Positions 9,135-17,364 of a stretch of DNA of 55,483 bases are shown here, in pieces; the stretch's first letter is position 1; each line of letters begins with the position of its first letter. Source of the stretch: Streptomyces sp. NP-1717. GTDB lineage: Bacteria > Actinomycetota > Actinomycetes > Streptomycetales > Streptomycetaceae. The stretch spans positions 1-55,483 of the forward strand of contig NZ_JAAPBF010000028.1 of assembly GCF_022695985.1 (NCBI RefSeq), written 5' to 3'. The notes under the pieces were generated by a model. It worked only from the letters and a program-made list of their open reading frames with translations. It was not told the origin of the DNA and ran no database searches. The position numbers and the translations under genes are program-made.

Positions 9135-10217
9135 GTGACTGAAGCGATCCTCCTGGTCGGTGGCAAGGGCACCCGGCTCCGGCCGCTCACGGTGCACACG
9201 CCCAAGCCGATGGTTCCGGCGGCCGGTGTCCCGTTCCTCGCACACCAGTTGGGACGGGCGCGGGCCGCCGGTGTCGAGCACATCGTCCTCGCGACGTCCT
9301 ATCTGGCCGAGGTCTTCGAGCCGTACTTCGGGGACGGCTCGTCCCTCGGCCTGCGGCTGGAGTACGTCACCGAACACGAGCCGCTCGGCACCGGCGGTGC
9401 CATCCGCAACGTCGCCTCCCGGCTGGACTCCGGGCCCGACGACCCGGTGCTCATCTTCAACGGCGACATCCTGACGGGCCTGGACATCGGTGCGCTGGTC
9501 GACACCCACGCGTCGGCCGGGGCGGACGTCTCGCTGCATCTGACACGGGTCGACGACCCGAGGGCGTTCGGGCTGGTGCCGACCGACGACAGCGGCCGGG
9601 TCACGGCGTTCCTGGAGAAGCCGCAGACCCCGGAGGAGATCGTCACCGACCAGATCAACGCGGGGGCGTACGTCTTCCGCCGCTCGGTGATCGACTCCAT
9701 CCCGGCCGGGCGCCCGGTGTCGGTCGAACGTGAGACGTTCCCTGGCCTGCTGGAGGCGGGCGCGCATCTGCACGGCATGGTCGACTCCACGTACTGGCTG
9801 GACCTGGGCACGCCACAGGCGTTCATCCGCGGCTCGGCGGACCTTGTCCTGGGCGTGGCCCCGTCCCCGGCGGTCCCGGGCCGCTGCGGCGACCGCCTCG
9901 TCCTCCGGTCGGCCACGGTGGCCCCGGACGCGAAGCTCACGGCGGGCACGGTGATCGGCGCGGGCGCGGTGGTCGCGGAGGGCGCCCGCATCTCGGGCAG
10001 CGCGATCCTGGACAACGCGGTGATCGGCCCCGGCGCGGTCATCACGGACTCCCTGGTGGGCGCGGGAGCGCGGGTGGGCGCGCGCACGACGCTGTCGGGC
10101 ACGGTGATCGGCGACGGCGCGACGGTGGGCCCGGACAACGAACTCCACGCGGGAGCCCGCGTCTGGTGCGACACGACGCTGCCCCCTCGCTCGATCCGCT
10201 TCTCGTCGGACGAGTAA
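9135..10217 (+). CDS. Sugar-nucleotide pyrophosphorylase (mannose-1-phosphate guanylyltransferase-like)
   Basis: 360 residues. The nucleotidyltransferase signature GGKGTRLRPLT is at residues 8-18 with the phosphate/sugar motif HTPKPMVPAAG after it; FNGDILTGLD carries the catalytic metal-binding Asp. The C-terminal third is a left-handed beta helix of hexapeptide repeats (GTVIGAGAVV, SAILDNAVIGPGAVI), often oligomerising in this family. It makes an NDP-sugar, most likely GDP-mannose by similarity of layout to actinobacterial ManB/ManC-type enzymes, though glucose-1-phosphate enzymes look alike. GTG start. It could supply the donor for the nearby glycosyltransferase, an inference from proximity. 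Confidence 0.87.
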   Translation: MTEAILLVGGKGTRLRPLTVHTPKPMVPAAGVPFLAHQLGRARAAGVEHIVLATSYLAEVFEPYFGDGSSLGLRLEYVTEHEPLGTGGAIRNVASRLDSGPDDPVLIFNGDILTGLDIGALVDTHASAGADVSLHLTRVDDPRAFGLVPTDDSGRVTAFLEKPQTPEEIVTDQINAGAYVFRRSVIDSIPAGRPVSVERETFPGLLEAGAHLHGMVDSTYWLDLGTPQAFIRGSADLVLGVAPSPAVPGRCGDRLVLRSATVAPDAKLTAGTVIGAGAVVAEGARISGSAILDNAVIGPGAVITDSLVGAGARVGARTTLSGTVIGDGATVGPDNELHAGARVWCDTTLPPRSIRFSSDE

Positions 10218-10231
10218 CCGGCCCCGGCCTC

Positions 10232-10260
10232 GCCGGACGGGCATGTCAAGCCCGTCCGGC
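10232..10260. repeat. Streptomyces-type intergenic hairpin repeat, copy 1
   Basis: A perfect 11-bp inverted repeat (GCCGGACGGGC at 10232-10242 with GCCCGTCCGGC at 10250-10260) around the loop ATGTCAA, 15 bases after the pyrophosphorylase stop. An identical hairpin follows 74 bases later. Elements with GCCGGACGGGC arms recur between genes in Streptomyces chromosomes; here it can also act as a terminator. Confidence 0.85.
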
Positions 10261-10305
10261 ATCGGGCGAGGAGAGCAGCCCGCCTTATCGTCCCGGGCTC
10301 GTCCC

Positions 10306-10334
10306 GCCGGACGGGCATGTCAAGCCCGTCCGGC
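10306..10334. repeat. Streptomyces-type intergenic hairpin repeat, copy 2
   Basis: Identical to copy 1, including the seven-base loop (arms 10306-10316 and 10324-10334), followed by CGATTGAGGAC and then a G/C-rich tract with CGGTTTCGGGAAGGGG that is also commonly found beside this repeat. The repeat package runs directly into the start of the next gene. The 10218-10469 stretch holds only this material. Confidence 0.85.
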
Positions 10335-10469
10335 GATTGAGGACAAAGAACCCCGGCCCGTCGGGCCCGCCGCTCACCAGGGGCCCGGCTGGTCCGGAGG
10401 CACGGGGCCCGGGGCCCGCCCCCGGTTTCGGGAAGGGGCGGGGCTGGGGAAGGAACACCCCTCGGCAGA

Positions 10470-11522
10470 CACCAGGCGCACGCCGCCTGGCTCGGCCGCG
10501 CCGCCGGCTGTCTCCTCGGGAAGCCCGTCGAGAAACTCCCGCTCCCCGCCATCCGCGCACTCGCCCGCGCCGCCGGCAACTGGCCCCTCACCACCTGGTT
10601 CACCGCCAGGAACGTCCCGGCGGACCTCCTTGCCGCGCACCCCTGGAACCGGCGCTCCGCCGACAACTCCCTCGCCGAGAACATCGACGGCATGCCCGAG
10701 GACGACGATCTCAACTACCCCCTCCTCAACGTGCTGTTGCTCCAGCGGTACGGCCGTGACTTCCGCACCTGCGACGTCGCGCTCCTGTGGCTCGACCAGT
10801 TGCCCGCCGGGCGTACGTTCACCGCCGAGCGCGTCGCGTACCGCAATCTGCTCTCCGGGATCGAGCCGCCCGGCACCGCCCGGCACCACAACCCGTTCCG
10901 GGAGTGGATCGGCGCGGCTATCCGCGCGGACGTGCACGGGTGGGCGCACCCCGGCGACCCCGCGTCGGCCGCCGCCCAGGCGTACCGGGACGCGACGCTG
11001 ACGCACACCGCCAACGGCGTGTACGGCGCGATGTTCGTCGCGGCCACGATCGCCGCCGCGGGCCGCGGCCCCCTCGGCGCCGCCGACGTACACGCCTGCC
11101 TGCGCGCCGGACTCTCCGTCGTCCCCCCGCGCTCGCGCCTCGCCGGGGCCGTCCGCCAGGCGATCCGGCTCGCCCGCTCCCACCCCGATTTCGACACCGT
11201 CGTGGACCACCTGCACGCCGCCCACGGCCACTACCACTGGGTCCACGCCGTCCCCAACGCCGCCCTCCTCGCCGCCGCCCTCACCCACGCCGACGGGGAC
11301 TTCACCGGCTCCATCTGCCGCGCCGTGTCCGGCGGTTGGGACACCGATTCCAACGGCGCGACGGCCGGCTCCGTCGCCGGTCTGCTCGCCGGTCACCCGG
11401 ACCGGCTGCCCGAGCGGTGGACGGCGCCGCTCAAGAACCGTCTCGCCACCTCCGTCGCCGGATTCGACGGCATCGGTTTCGACGAACTCGCCCGACTCAC
11501 CCAGGAGGCACTCCGCCCATGA
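10470..11522 (+). CDS. ADP-ribosylglycohydrolase family protein, 5' end eroded or non-standard start
   Basis: DraG/ARH-type hydrolase, which removes ADP-ribose from proteins or small molecules using two metal ions. Family-like sequence begins in the HAAWLGRAAGCLLGKPVEKLP segment (from about 10479) and continues through NRRSADNSLAENIDGMPEDDD and a C-terminal SGGWDTDSNGATAGSVAGLL motif with metal-binding Asp residues. The frame is open from the TGA at 10338 but holds no ATG, GTG or TTG before the internal ATG at 10692, which would discard the conserved N-terminal glycine-rich helix. A CTG lies at 10389. The adjoining repeat may have replaced the original start. The stop overlaps the ribokinase start. 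The family call is firm; whether the product is functional is open. Confidence 0.75.
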   Translation, partial: HQAHAAWLGRAAGCLLGKPVEKLPLPAIRALARAAGNWPLTTWFTARNVPADLLAAHPWNRRSADNSLAENIDGMPEDDDLNYPLLNVLLLQRYGRDFRTCDVALLWLDQLPAGRTFTAERVAYRNLLSGIEPPGTARHHNPFREWIGAAIRADVHGWAHPGDPASAAAQAYRDATLTHTANGVYGAMFVAATIAAAGRGPLGAADVHACLRAGLSVVPPRSRLAGAVRQAIRLARSHPDFDTVVDHLHAAHGHYHWVHAVPNAALLAAALTHADGDFTGSICRAVSGGWDTDSNGATAGSVAGLLAGHPDRLPERWTAPLKNRLATSVAGFDGIGFDELARLTQEALRP

Positions 11523-12409
11523 CCGGCATCGTGGTGCTCGGCAGCACCAACATGGATCTCGTCGCGTACGTCGCACGGGCCCCGAAGCACGGGGAGACCG
11601 TCACGGGCCGTGAATTCCGTACGGTCCCCGGCGGCAAGGGCGCCAACCAGGCCGTCGCCGCCGCCCGCGCCAGCGGCGACGTGGCGATGATCGGCCCGGT
11701 GGGCACCGACGAGTTCGGCGCACTGCTCCGGCACACGCTCACCTCGTCCGGCGTGGACACCGACCTCCTGCACACCGCCGAAGGCCCCTCCGGCATCGCG
11801 CACATCGTCGTGGACGACGAGGGCGGCAACGCGATCGTCGTCATCCCCGGCGCGAACGGCACCGTCACCGCGCTCGGCCCCGGCGAGGAGACCGTCATCA
11901 CCGCCGCCGATTCCCTGCTCCTCCAGCTCGAACTCCCGCTGAGCGCCGTGCTCGACGGCGCGCGGGCGGCGCGCCGGCACAGGGTGCGGACGATCCTCAC
12001 GCCCGCCCCCGTCCAGCCCCTGCCGCCCGAACTCCTCGCCGCCACCGACCTGTTGGTCCCCAACGAGCACGAGGCCGCCGCGCTCGCGGGCGTCGCCGAT
12101 CCGTACGGCGCGGCCGAGGTGCTGCTCCGTCAGGTCCCCGAGGTCGTGATCACCCTGGGCGCCGCGGGGTGTCTGTACGCGGAGCGCGGCGCCGTGCCCG
12201 TCACCGTCCCAGCGCCGAAGGTCACCGCCGTGGACACGACGGCCGCCGGGGACACGTTCGTCGGCGCGCTCGCCGTGGCGATCGGTGAGGGCCGCCCGAT
12301 GACCGAAGCGACACGGTGGGCGTCGGCCGCCGCCGCGCTGTGCGTCCAGCGGCACGGGGCCTCCACGTCCATGCCGTACCGCTCCGAGATCGACGAGGCC
12401 GCCTCGTGA
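11519..12409 (+). CDS. Ribokinase (PfkB family carbohydrate kinase)
   Basis: 296 residues. N-terminal IVVLGSTNMDLVAYV and VPGGKGANQAVAAARASG form the ribose-binding half of PfkB kinases; the C-terminal VDTTAAGDTFVGAL is the PfkB signature with the catalytic Asp and anion hole. Expected to phosphorylate ribose to ribose-5-phosphate in the cytoplasm. The ATG at 11519 overlaps the previous stop (ATGA) and has AGGAGG 10 bases upstream, implying translational coupling to the ADP-ribosylglycohydrolase. Together they could take free ADP-ribose or ribose into central metabolism (inference). Specificity could instead be another pentose or a nucleoside. Confidence 0.87.
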   Translation: MTGIVVLGSTNMDLVAYVARAPKHGETVTGREFRTVPGGKGANQAVAAARASGDVAMIGPVGTDEFGALLRHTLTSSGVDTDLLHTAEGPSGIAHIVVDDEGGNAIVVIPGANGTVTALGPGEETVITAADSLLLQLELPLSAVLDGARAARRHRVRTILTPAPVQPLPPELLAATDLLVPNEHEAAALAGVADPYGAAEVLLRQVPEVVITLGAAGCLYAERGAVPVTVPAPKVTAVDTTAAGDTFVGALAVAIGEGRPMTEATRWASAAAALCVQRHGASTSMPYRSEIDEAAS

Positions 12410-13632
12410 CCACCGGCACCCGGTCGGACGACCCGACGGCCCCCGCCGCTCCCCCGCTGGACGGCCTGCGCGTCCTCGACCTCGCCACGCTCTTCGCCGG
12501 GCCCCTCGCCGCGACGATGCTCGGCGACTTCGGCGCCGAGGTGATCAAGGTCGAGCACCCCACGCGACCCGACCCGTCGCGCGGCCACGGCCCCGCGAAG
12601 GACGGTGTCGGCCTCTGGTGGAAGATCCTCGGCCGCAACAAGCGCACCATCACGCTCGACCTCGGCAGCCCGGCGGGCCGGGACGTCCTGCTGCGGCTCG
12701 CCGCCGACGCTGACGTGATCGTGGAGAACTTCCGCCCCGGCACGCTGGAGAGATGGGGCCTCGGCTGGGCCGAACTCTCCGCCGTCAACCCCCGGCTGGT
12801 GCTGGCCCGCGTCACCGGCTTCGGTCAGTTCGGCCCGTACTCGCACCGGCCCGGGTTCGGCACGCTCGCCGAGGCGATGAGCGGGTTCGCCGCCATGACC
12901 GGCGAGCCCGACGGGCCGCCGACGCTGCCCCCGTTCGGTCTGGCCGACTCGATCGCCGCGCTGGCCACCGCGTACGCCGTGATGACCGCCCTCAACGGCC
13001 GGGCCTCGTCGGGCCGGGGCCAGGTGGTCGACCTGGCGATCATCGAGCCGATCCTGACGGTGCTGGGGCCGCAGCCCCTCTGGTACGACCAGCTCGGCTA
13101 CGTACAGCCCCGTACCGGCAACCGCTCCCGCAACAACGCGCCCCGCAACACCTACCGCACCGCCGACGGCTCCTGGCTCGCGGTGTCCACCTCGGCCCAG
13201 TCGGTCGCGGAGCGTGTGATGCGGCTGGTGGGCAGGGAGGAGTTGATCGACGAGCCGTGGTTCGGCACGGGCGGCGGCCGGGCGGACCACGCCGACGAGC
13301 TGGACGGGGCGGTCGGCGGCTGGATCGCCCGGCATTCGCGCGACGACGCGATCGCCGCGTTCGAGAAGGCGGAGGCGGCGATCGCGCCCGTCCATGACAT
13401 CGGCGACGTCATGAGCGATCCGCAGTACCGGGCGCTGGGCACCGTCACCGAGGTCCAGGATCCCGAGCTGGGCCCCATCCGTATGCAGAACGTCCTCTTC
13501 AGGCTCTCCGAGACCCCCGGCTCCATCCGCTGGGCGGGCCGCCCCCATGGCGCCGACACGGACGCGGTCCTCACCGAGCTGGGTCTGTCGGCGCCGGAGA
13601 TCGCGGGCCTCCGTGAAGAGGGCGCGCTGTGA
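12406..13632 (+). CDS. CaiB/BaiF family CoA transferase (family III)
   Basis: 408 residues. LDGLRVLDLATLFAGPLAATMLGDFGAEVIKVE at the start is typical of family III CoA transferases; NKRTITLDLGSPAGRDVLLRL and ADVIVENFRPGTLERWGL are the next conserved blocks, and the latter precedes the region that in characterised enzymes supplies the Asp nucleophile. Transfers CoA between carboxylic acids in the cytoplasm; donor and acceptor unknown. Its GTG overlaps the ribokinase stop by four bases (GTGA). Pairing with the following CitE-like lyase suggests activation of a hydroxy-dicarboxylic acid followed by C-C cleavage. Confidence 0.9.
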   Translation: MTTGTRSDDPTAPAAPPLDGLRVLDLATLFAGPLAATMLGDFGAEVIKVEHPTRPDPSRGHGPAKDGVGLWWKILGRNKRTITLDLGSPAGRDVLLRLAADADVIVENFRPGTLERWGLGWAELSAVNPRLVLARVTGFGQFGPYSHRPGFGTLAEAMSGFAAMTGEPDGPPTLPPFGLADSIAALATAYAVMTALNGRASSGRGQVVDLAIIEPILTVLGPQPLWYDQLGYVQPRTGNRSRNNAPRNTYRTADGSWLAVSTSAQSVAERVMRLVGREELIDEPWFGTGGGRADHADELDGAVGGWIARHSRDDAIAAFEKAEAAIAPVHDIGDVMSDPQYRALGTVTEVQDPELGPIRMQNVLFRLSETPGSIRWAGRPHGADTDAVLTELGLSAPEIAGLREEGAL

Positions 13633-14447
13633 CCGGCCGTCCGGGGTTCACCCCGCATCCCCCGCTCACCTGGCTGTACGCGCCCGGGGACCGGCCCGAC
13701 GTCGTACAGAAGGCGCTCGCGTCCGGTGCCGACGCGGTGATCGTCGATCTGGAGGACGCGGTGGCCGCCGACCGCAGGGAGTACGCGCGCTCCGCGACGG
13801 CCGAGCTGCTGGCCTCGCCGCTGCCCACGCCGGTCCATGTGCGGATCTCCGGCGAGGGCGACATCGCGTCGCTGGTCGGCCTCCCCGGCCTGGCCGGGCT
13901 GCGGCTGCCGAAGGTGACGCACGCCTCCGACATCCACCGGGTCGCCGCCGTCGCCCCGGACACACCCCTGTACGCGCTGCTCGAATCCGCCCTCGGCATC
14001 GAGAACGCCCACGCCGTCGCCACGGCCCACCCCTTGGTGCGCGGTGTCGCGCTCGGCGAGGCCGACCTCCGCGCCGAGCTGGGCGTGGGGGACGACGCCG
14101 GGCTGGACTGGCCGCGCGGCCGTGTCGTGGTGGCGGCGCGGGCCGCCGGCCTGCCGGCCCCCGTGCAGTCCGTCCATCCCGACGTACGGGACCTGGAGGG
14201 GCTTGCGGCCTCCTGCGCGCACGGCCGCTCGCTCGGCTTCCTCGGTCGCTCCGCGATCCATCCGCGCCAGCTGCCGGTGATCGAGCGCGCGTATCTCCCG
14301 ACGGCGCGGGAGGTCGAGTCGGCGGCGGAGATCGTCGAGGCGGCGGCGGGGAACGCGGGGGCGCAGGCGCTGCCGGACGGGCGTTTCGTGGACGCGGCGA
14401 TCGTGGCGGCGGCCCACCGCACGCTGTTCCTGGCGGCTCGGGGGTAG
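13629..14447 (+). CDS. HpcH/HpaI/CitE family CoA-ester lyase
   Basis: 272 residues with a TIM-barrel C-C lyase layout: LYAPGDRPDVVQKALASGAD, then ADAVIVDLEDAV with the Asp/Glu pair of the metal site, LRLPKVTHASDI, LLESALGIENAHAVA and a C-terminal GFLGRSAIHPRQL that usually contacts the CoA ester. Enzymes of this type cleave malyl-, citramalyl- or citryl-CoA. GTG start overlaps the CoA transferase stop (GTGA), so it is the fourth gene of a coupled operon closed by a strong terminator. Exact substrate unknown. Confidence 0.88.
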   Translation: MTGRPGFTPHPPLTWLYAPGDRPDVVQKALASGADAVIVDLEDAVAADRREYARSATAELLASPLPTPVHVRISGEGDIASLVGLPGLAGLRLPKVTHASDIHRVAAVAPDTPLYALLESALGIENAHAVATAHPLVRGVALGEADLRAELGVGDDAGLDWPRGRVVVAARAAGLPAPVQSVHPDVRDLEGLAASCAHGRSLGFLGRSAIHPRQLPVIERAYLPTAREVESAAEIVEAAAGNAGAQALPDGRFVDAAIVAAAHRTLFLAARG

Positions 14448-14460
14448 GGACGGCAGCGGA

Positions 14461-14499
14461 AAGGGCCGCCGGGCCTCGTTCAGAGGTCCGGCGGCCCTT
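14461..14499. terminator. Strong bidirectional terminator
   Basis: Arms AAGGGCCGCCGG (14461-14472) and CCGGCGGCCCTT (14488-14499) pair perfectly, and the enclosed GCCTC/GAGGT extend the stem to about 17 bp around a five-base loop. It lies between the convergent CitE-like and lgt genes, beginning 14 bases after one stop and 28 bases before the other. Confidence 0.85.
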
Positions 14500-14526
14500 C
14501 GCGGTGCTGCTGGGGCGGCGCGCCCG

Positions 14527-15501
14527 TCAGACCTTCTTGGCCGCCGCGGCGTCCGTGGCGTCCGTGGCGTCCGTCGCGTCCTCGGCGTCCGCGTCCGCGT
14601 CCGCGCCGGGAGCGTCGTCCTTGGCCCCGGCGGTCGTGACGTCGCCGTCCTCGGCCTTCGTGTCCTTGGCGTCCTTGCCGAGCAGCTCGCGGTCCGGCTC
14701 GACGATCTCCTCGCGACCCGGCCTGATCCGCGCCGAGACGACGATGTAGGCCACGGCCAGCACGAAGACGATGATCGCGGTCCACACGTTGAGGCGCAGG
14801 CCCAGCACGTGGTGCGCCTCGTCGACGCGCATGTACTCGATCCAGGCGCGGCCTACACAGTAGGCGGCGACGTAGAGCGCGAACGCGCGTCCGTGGCCGA
14901 GCTTGAAGCGGCGGTCGGCCCAGACGACGAGCAGCGCGACGCCGACGCACCACAGCGACTCGTAGAGGAACGTCGGGTGGTAGAGGCCGCTGTCCCGGTT
15001 GGCGCCGTCGCTGATCTCCAGCGCCCACGGCACGTCGGTGGCCTTGCCGTACAGCTCCTGGTTGAACCAGTTGCCCCAGCGGCCGATGGCCTGGGCGAGC
15101 ACGATGGCGGGTGCGATGGCGTCCGCGTACGCCGGCAGCGGGATCCCCCGGCGGCGGCAGCCGATCCACGCGCCGACGGCGCCGAAGGCGATCGCGCCCC
15201 AGATCCCGAGGCCGCCCTCCCAGATCTTGAAGGCGTCGACCCAGTTCTTACCGTCGCTGAAGTACAGCTGGTAATCGGTGATCACGTGGTAGAGCCGGCC
15301 GCCGACGAGTCCGAAGGGCACGGCCCAGACGGAGATGTCGGCCACGGTGCCGGCCTTGCCGCCGCGGGCGATCCAGCGCCTGTTGCCGTACCAGACGGCG
15401 ACGAAGACACCGAGAATGATGCAGAACGCATAGCCGCGCAGCGGGAGTGGTCCGAGATGGATCACGCCGCTCGACGGACTGGGGATGTAGGCAATGTCCA
15501 T
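14527..15501 (-). CDS. lgt: Prolipoprotein diacylglyceryl transferase
   Basis: 324 residues. Lgt adds diacylglycerol from phosphatidylglycerol to the lipobox cysteine of prolipoproteins. The signature GRWGNWFNQELYG is present and several membrane segments are visible (GYAFCIILGVFVAVWYG, YADAIAPAIVLAQAIG, IIVFVLAVAYIVVSARI). ATG 15501 gives the standard MDIAYIPSPSSGVIHLG start; the open frame upstream is not conserved. The last ~50 residues are a cytoplasmic tail ending in repeated Asp-Ala and Ala-Thr-Asp units, seen in actinobacterial Lgt. It follows the thioredoxin-like gene by 101 bases on the same strand. Confidence 0.93.
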   Translation of the reverse strand: MDIAYIPSPSSGVIHLGPLPLRGYAFCIILGVFVAVWYGNRRWIARGGKAGTVADISVWAVPFGLVGGRLYHVITDYQLYFSDGKNWVDAFKIWEGGLGIWGAIAFGAVGAWIGCRRRGIPLPAYADAIAPAIVLAQAIGRWGNWFNQELYGKATDVPWALEISDGANRDSGLYHPTFLYESLWCVGVALLVVWADRRFKLGHGRAFALYVAAYCVGRAWIEYMRVDEAHHVLGLRLNVWTAIIVFVLAVAYIVVSARIRPGREEIVEPDRELLGKDAKDTKAEDGDVTTAGAKDDAPGADADADAEDATDATDATDAAAAKKV

Positions 15502-15602
15502 GGCGGTTCCGACGCTACCGTGCCGGGCGGGGCCTGCGGCAACCCGCCCGGCAACGTCTGGGTAACGAGCCCGCGCGAAAACGGCGCCGCGCGGCCCCTG
15601 GG

Positions 15603-16448
15603 TCAGGAGGGCGAGGCGCCCGTGGCGGGCGGTGTCGCCGGTGCGGTGCCCGGCTGCTTGCCCTTGTTGGCCTCCGTGACCCACCTTTTGAAGTTGGCCG
15701 GGGTGATGTTCTCGGCGCCCTTCTTGGGGAAGACGGATTCACCGTTGAGCAGGACGGTCGGCGTGCCGCTGAAGCCGCCGTTCTGGAATGCGCTGTTCGA
15801 GTTCATCACCCATTTGTCGTGCTTGCCGTCCTCCACGCACTGGCGGAAGCCGGGGGCCGACTCCAGGCCGTCGACCTTGCCCGCCAGCTCCAGCAGCCGC
15901 GCGTTGTCGGCGAAGGCGTCGTCCGGCTCCGGCGGCTGCTCGCGGAACAGGGTGTCGTGGTACGGCGCGAACTTGCCGACGTCCTGGGCACATGCCGCCG
16001 CGTTGGCCGCGCGCAGCGAGCCGCTGCCGCCCATGTTGCCGTCGATGATCGTGGCGAGGTGGTAGTCGACCTTGAGCTGCCCGGCGGTCTCCAGCTCCTT
16101 GATCGTGTCCCTGAACGCGTTCTCGAACTGACCGCAGGCCGGGCAGCGGAAGTCCTCCCACACCGTGAGGGTGGACGGCGCGTCGCTCCTGCCCACGGGG
16201 ATCGACAGCTCGTCCTTGCCCTGCGCGCCCGACGGGGCGAGCACGGGGCCCGCGGCGCCGCTGCCGCCCTTGTCCTTGTTCGCGTTGCTCGCGACGAGTC
16301 CGATCGCCGCCGCCGCGCCCAGCACGCCCACCACCGCCGCCGAGACGACCAGGGTGCGCTTGCGGCGCTCCCGCCTCTTCTCCTGCTCACGCTGCACCTG
16401 GAGCCGCTCTCGGGCGCTCCTCTTTGCCTCACGGTTCTTCTCGCTCAC
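15603..16448 (-). CDS. Membrane-anchored DsbA/thioredoxin-fold protein
   Basis: 281 residues. A basic N-terminus (SEKNREAKRSARERLQVQ) precedes one membrane helix (TLVVSAAVVGVLGAAAAIG), then a DsbA-like domain with FRCPACGQFENAF (CPAC active site) and FSGTPTVLLNG, the cis-proline motif. It probably catalyses disulfide exchange outside the membrane. I start at GTG 16448 because the conserved N-terminus begins there; a longer open frame to 16502 runs through a terminator hairpin. It stands between trpA and lgt. A second protein of the same plan is encoded at 53.8-54.6 kb. Confidence 0.87.
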   Translation of the reverse strand: MSEKNREAKRSARERLQVQREQEKRRERRKRTLVVSAAVVGVLGAAAAIGLVASNANKDKGGSGAAGPVLAPSGAQGKDELSIPVGRSDAPSTLTVWEDFRCPACGQFENAFRDTIKELETAGQLKVDYHLATIIDGNMGGSGSLRAANAAACAQDVGKFAPYHDTLFREQPPEPDDAFADNARLLELAGKVDGLESAPGFRQCVEDGKHDKWVMNSNSAFQNGGFSGTPTVLLNGESVFPKKGAENITPANFKRWVTEANKGKQPGTAPATPPATGASPS

Positions 16449-16461
16449 GCCTGGGCAACGA

Positions 16462-16491
16462 ACCGGGGAGGCGCGTACGCACCTCCCCGGT
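16462..16491 (-). terminator. Terminator of the trpCMBA transcription unit
   Basis: Arms ACCGGGGAGG (16462-16471) and CCTCCCCGGT (16482-16491) form a 10-bp stem. Twenty bases closer to trpA lies an 18-bp perfect palindrome (16511-16528, GGGACCCCC then GGGGGTCCC). Reading leftwards from trpA, the two hairpins follow each other before the next gene starts at 16448. Confidence 0.7.
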
Positions 16492-16534
16492 CCCATGTCC
16501 ACCCGTACGAGGGACCCCCGGGGGTCCCACGTCC

Positions 16535-16566
16535 GTCAGCGCTTGCGAACGTCAGCGCTTGCGAAC
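16535..16566. repeat. 16-bp perfect tandem duplication across the trpA stop
   Basis: GTCAGCGCTTGCGAAC occurs twice end to end (16535-16550, 16551-16566). The inner copy contains the last codons and the stop of trpA; the outer copy lies in the 3' untranslated DNA and would provide a second stop. Confidence 0.9.
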
Positions 16567-17364
16567 GCCCTCGGCCAGCTCGGCGGCCAGCCCCCGGACC
16601 GCCGCCACTCCGGTCTCGCGGTCGGGCGCGTCCAGCATCAGTTTGACGAAGGCCGAGCCGACGATGACCCCGTCGGCGAAGGCGGCGACCTCGGCGGCCT
16701 GCGCCGCGTCGGACACCCCGAGCCCGACGCACACCGGCAGATCCGTGGTGGCGCGGGTCCGCCGCACCAGCTCCTGGGCCTGCGCGCCGACCGACTGCCG
16801 GGTGCCGGTGACTCCCATGAGGGAGGCGGCGTAGACGAATCCGGAGCCCACGGCCGTGATCTTCGCGAGGCGGTCGTCCCGGCTGCTCGGCGCGACGACG
16901 AAGACGGTGGCGAGCCCGTGCTTGTCGGCGTGCTGCCGCCACACGTCGGACTCCTGGACGGGCAGGTCGGGCAGGATGCACCCGGCGCCGCCCGCCTCGG
17001 CCAGCTCAGCGGTGAACCGCTCGATGCCGTACCGGTCGATCGGGTTCCAGTACGTCATGACCAGCACCGGCTTTCCGGTGGCCTCGTACGCCTCGCGGAC
17101 CGTGCGCATCACGTCCGCGATCCGCACGCCTGCCTTGAGGGCGATGTCGTCGGCGGTCTGGATGACGGGGCCGTCGAGCACCGGGTCGCTGTGCGGGAGC
17201 CCGACCTCGACGACGTCGGCGCCACCGTCGAAGACGGCCTTCACGGCGTCGATGCCGCCGTCCACCGTGGGGAATCCGGCCGGCAGATAGGCGATGAGCG
17301 CGGCGCGCCCCTCGCTCCTCGCACCGGCGAGGGTGTCACTCAACAGCTGGATGTTGCCGCTCAC
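16552..17364 (-). CDS. trpA: Tryptophan synthase alpha chain
   Basis: 270 residues, normal length. Splits indole-3-glycerol phosphate into indole and glyceraldehyde-3-phosphate in the alpha2beta2 complex. Visible features are [13 protein letters not shown] near the N-terminus, [21 protein letters not shown] carrying the catalytic Glu, PDLPVQESD carrying the catalytic Asp, and [12 protein letters not shown] phosphate-binding loop. GTG start at 17364 overlaps the trpB stop (GTGA), so translation is coupled with trpB. Last gene of the unit; its stop lies in a 16-bp tandem duplication. Confidence 0.96.
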   Translation of the reverse strand: MSGNIQLLSDTLAGARSEGRAALIAYLPAGFPTVDGGIDAVKAVFDGGADVVEVGLPHSDPVLDGPVIQTADDIALKAGVRIADVMRTVREAYEATGKPVLVMTYWNPIDRYGIERFTAELAEAGGAGCILPDLPVQESDVWRQHADKHGLATVFVVAPSSRDDRLAKITAVGSGFVYAASLMGVTGTRQSVGAQAQELVRRTRATTDLPVCVGLGVSDAAQAAEVAAFADGVIVGSAFVKLMLDAPDRETGVAAVRGLAAELAEGVRKR

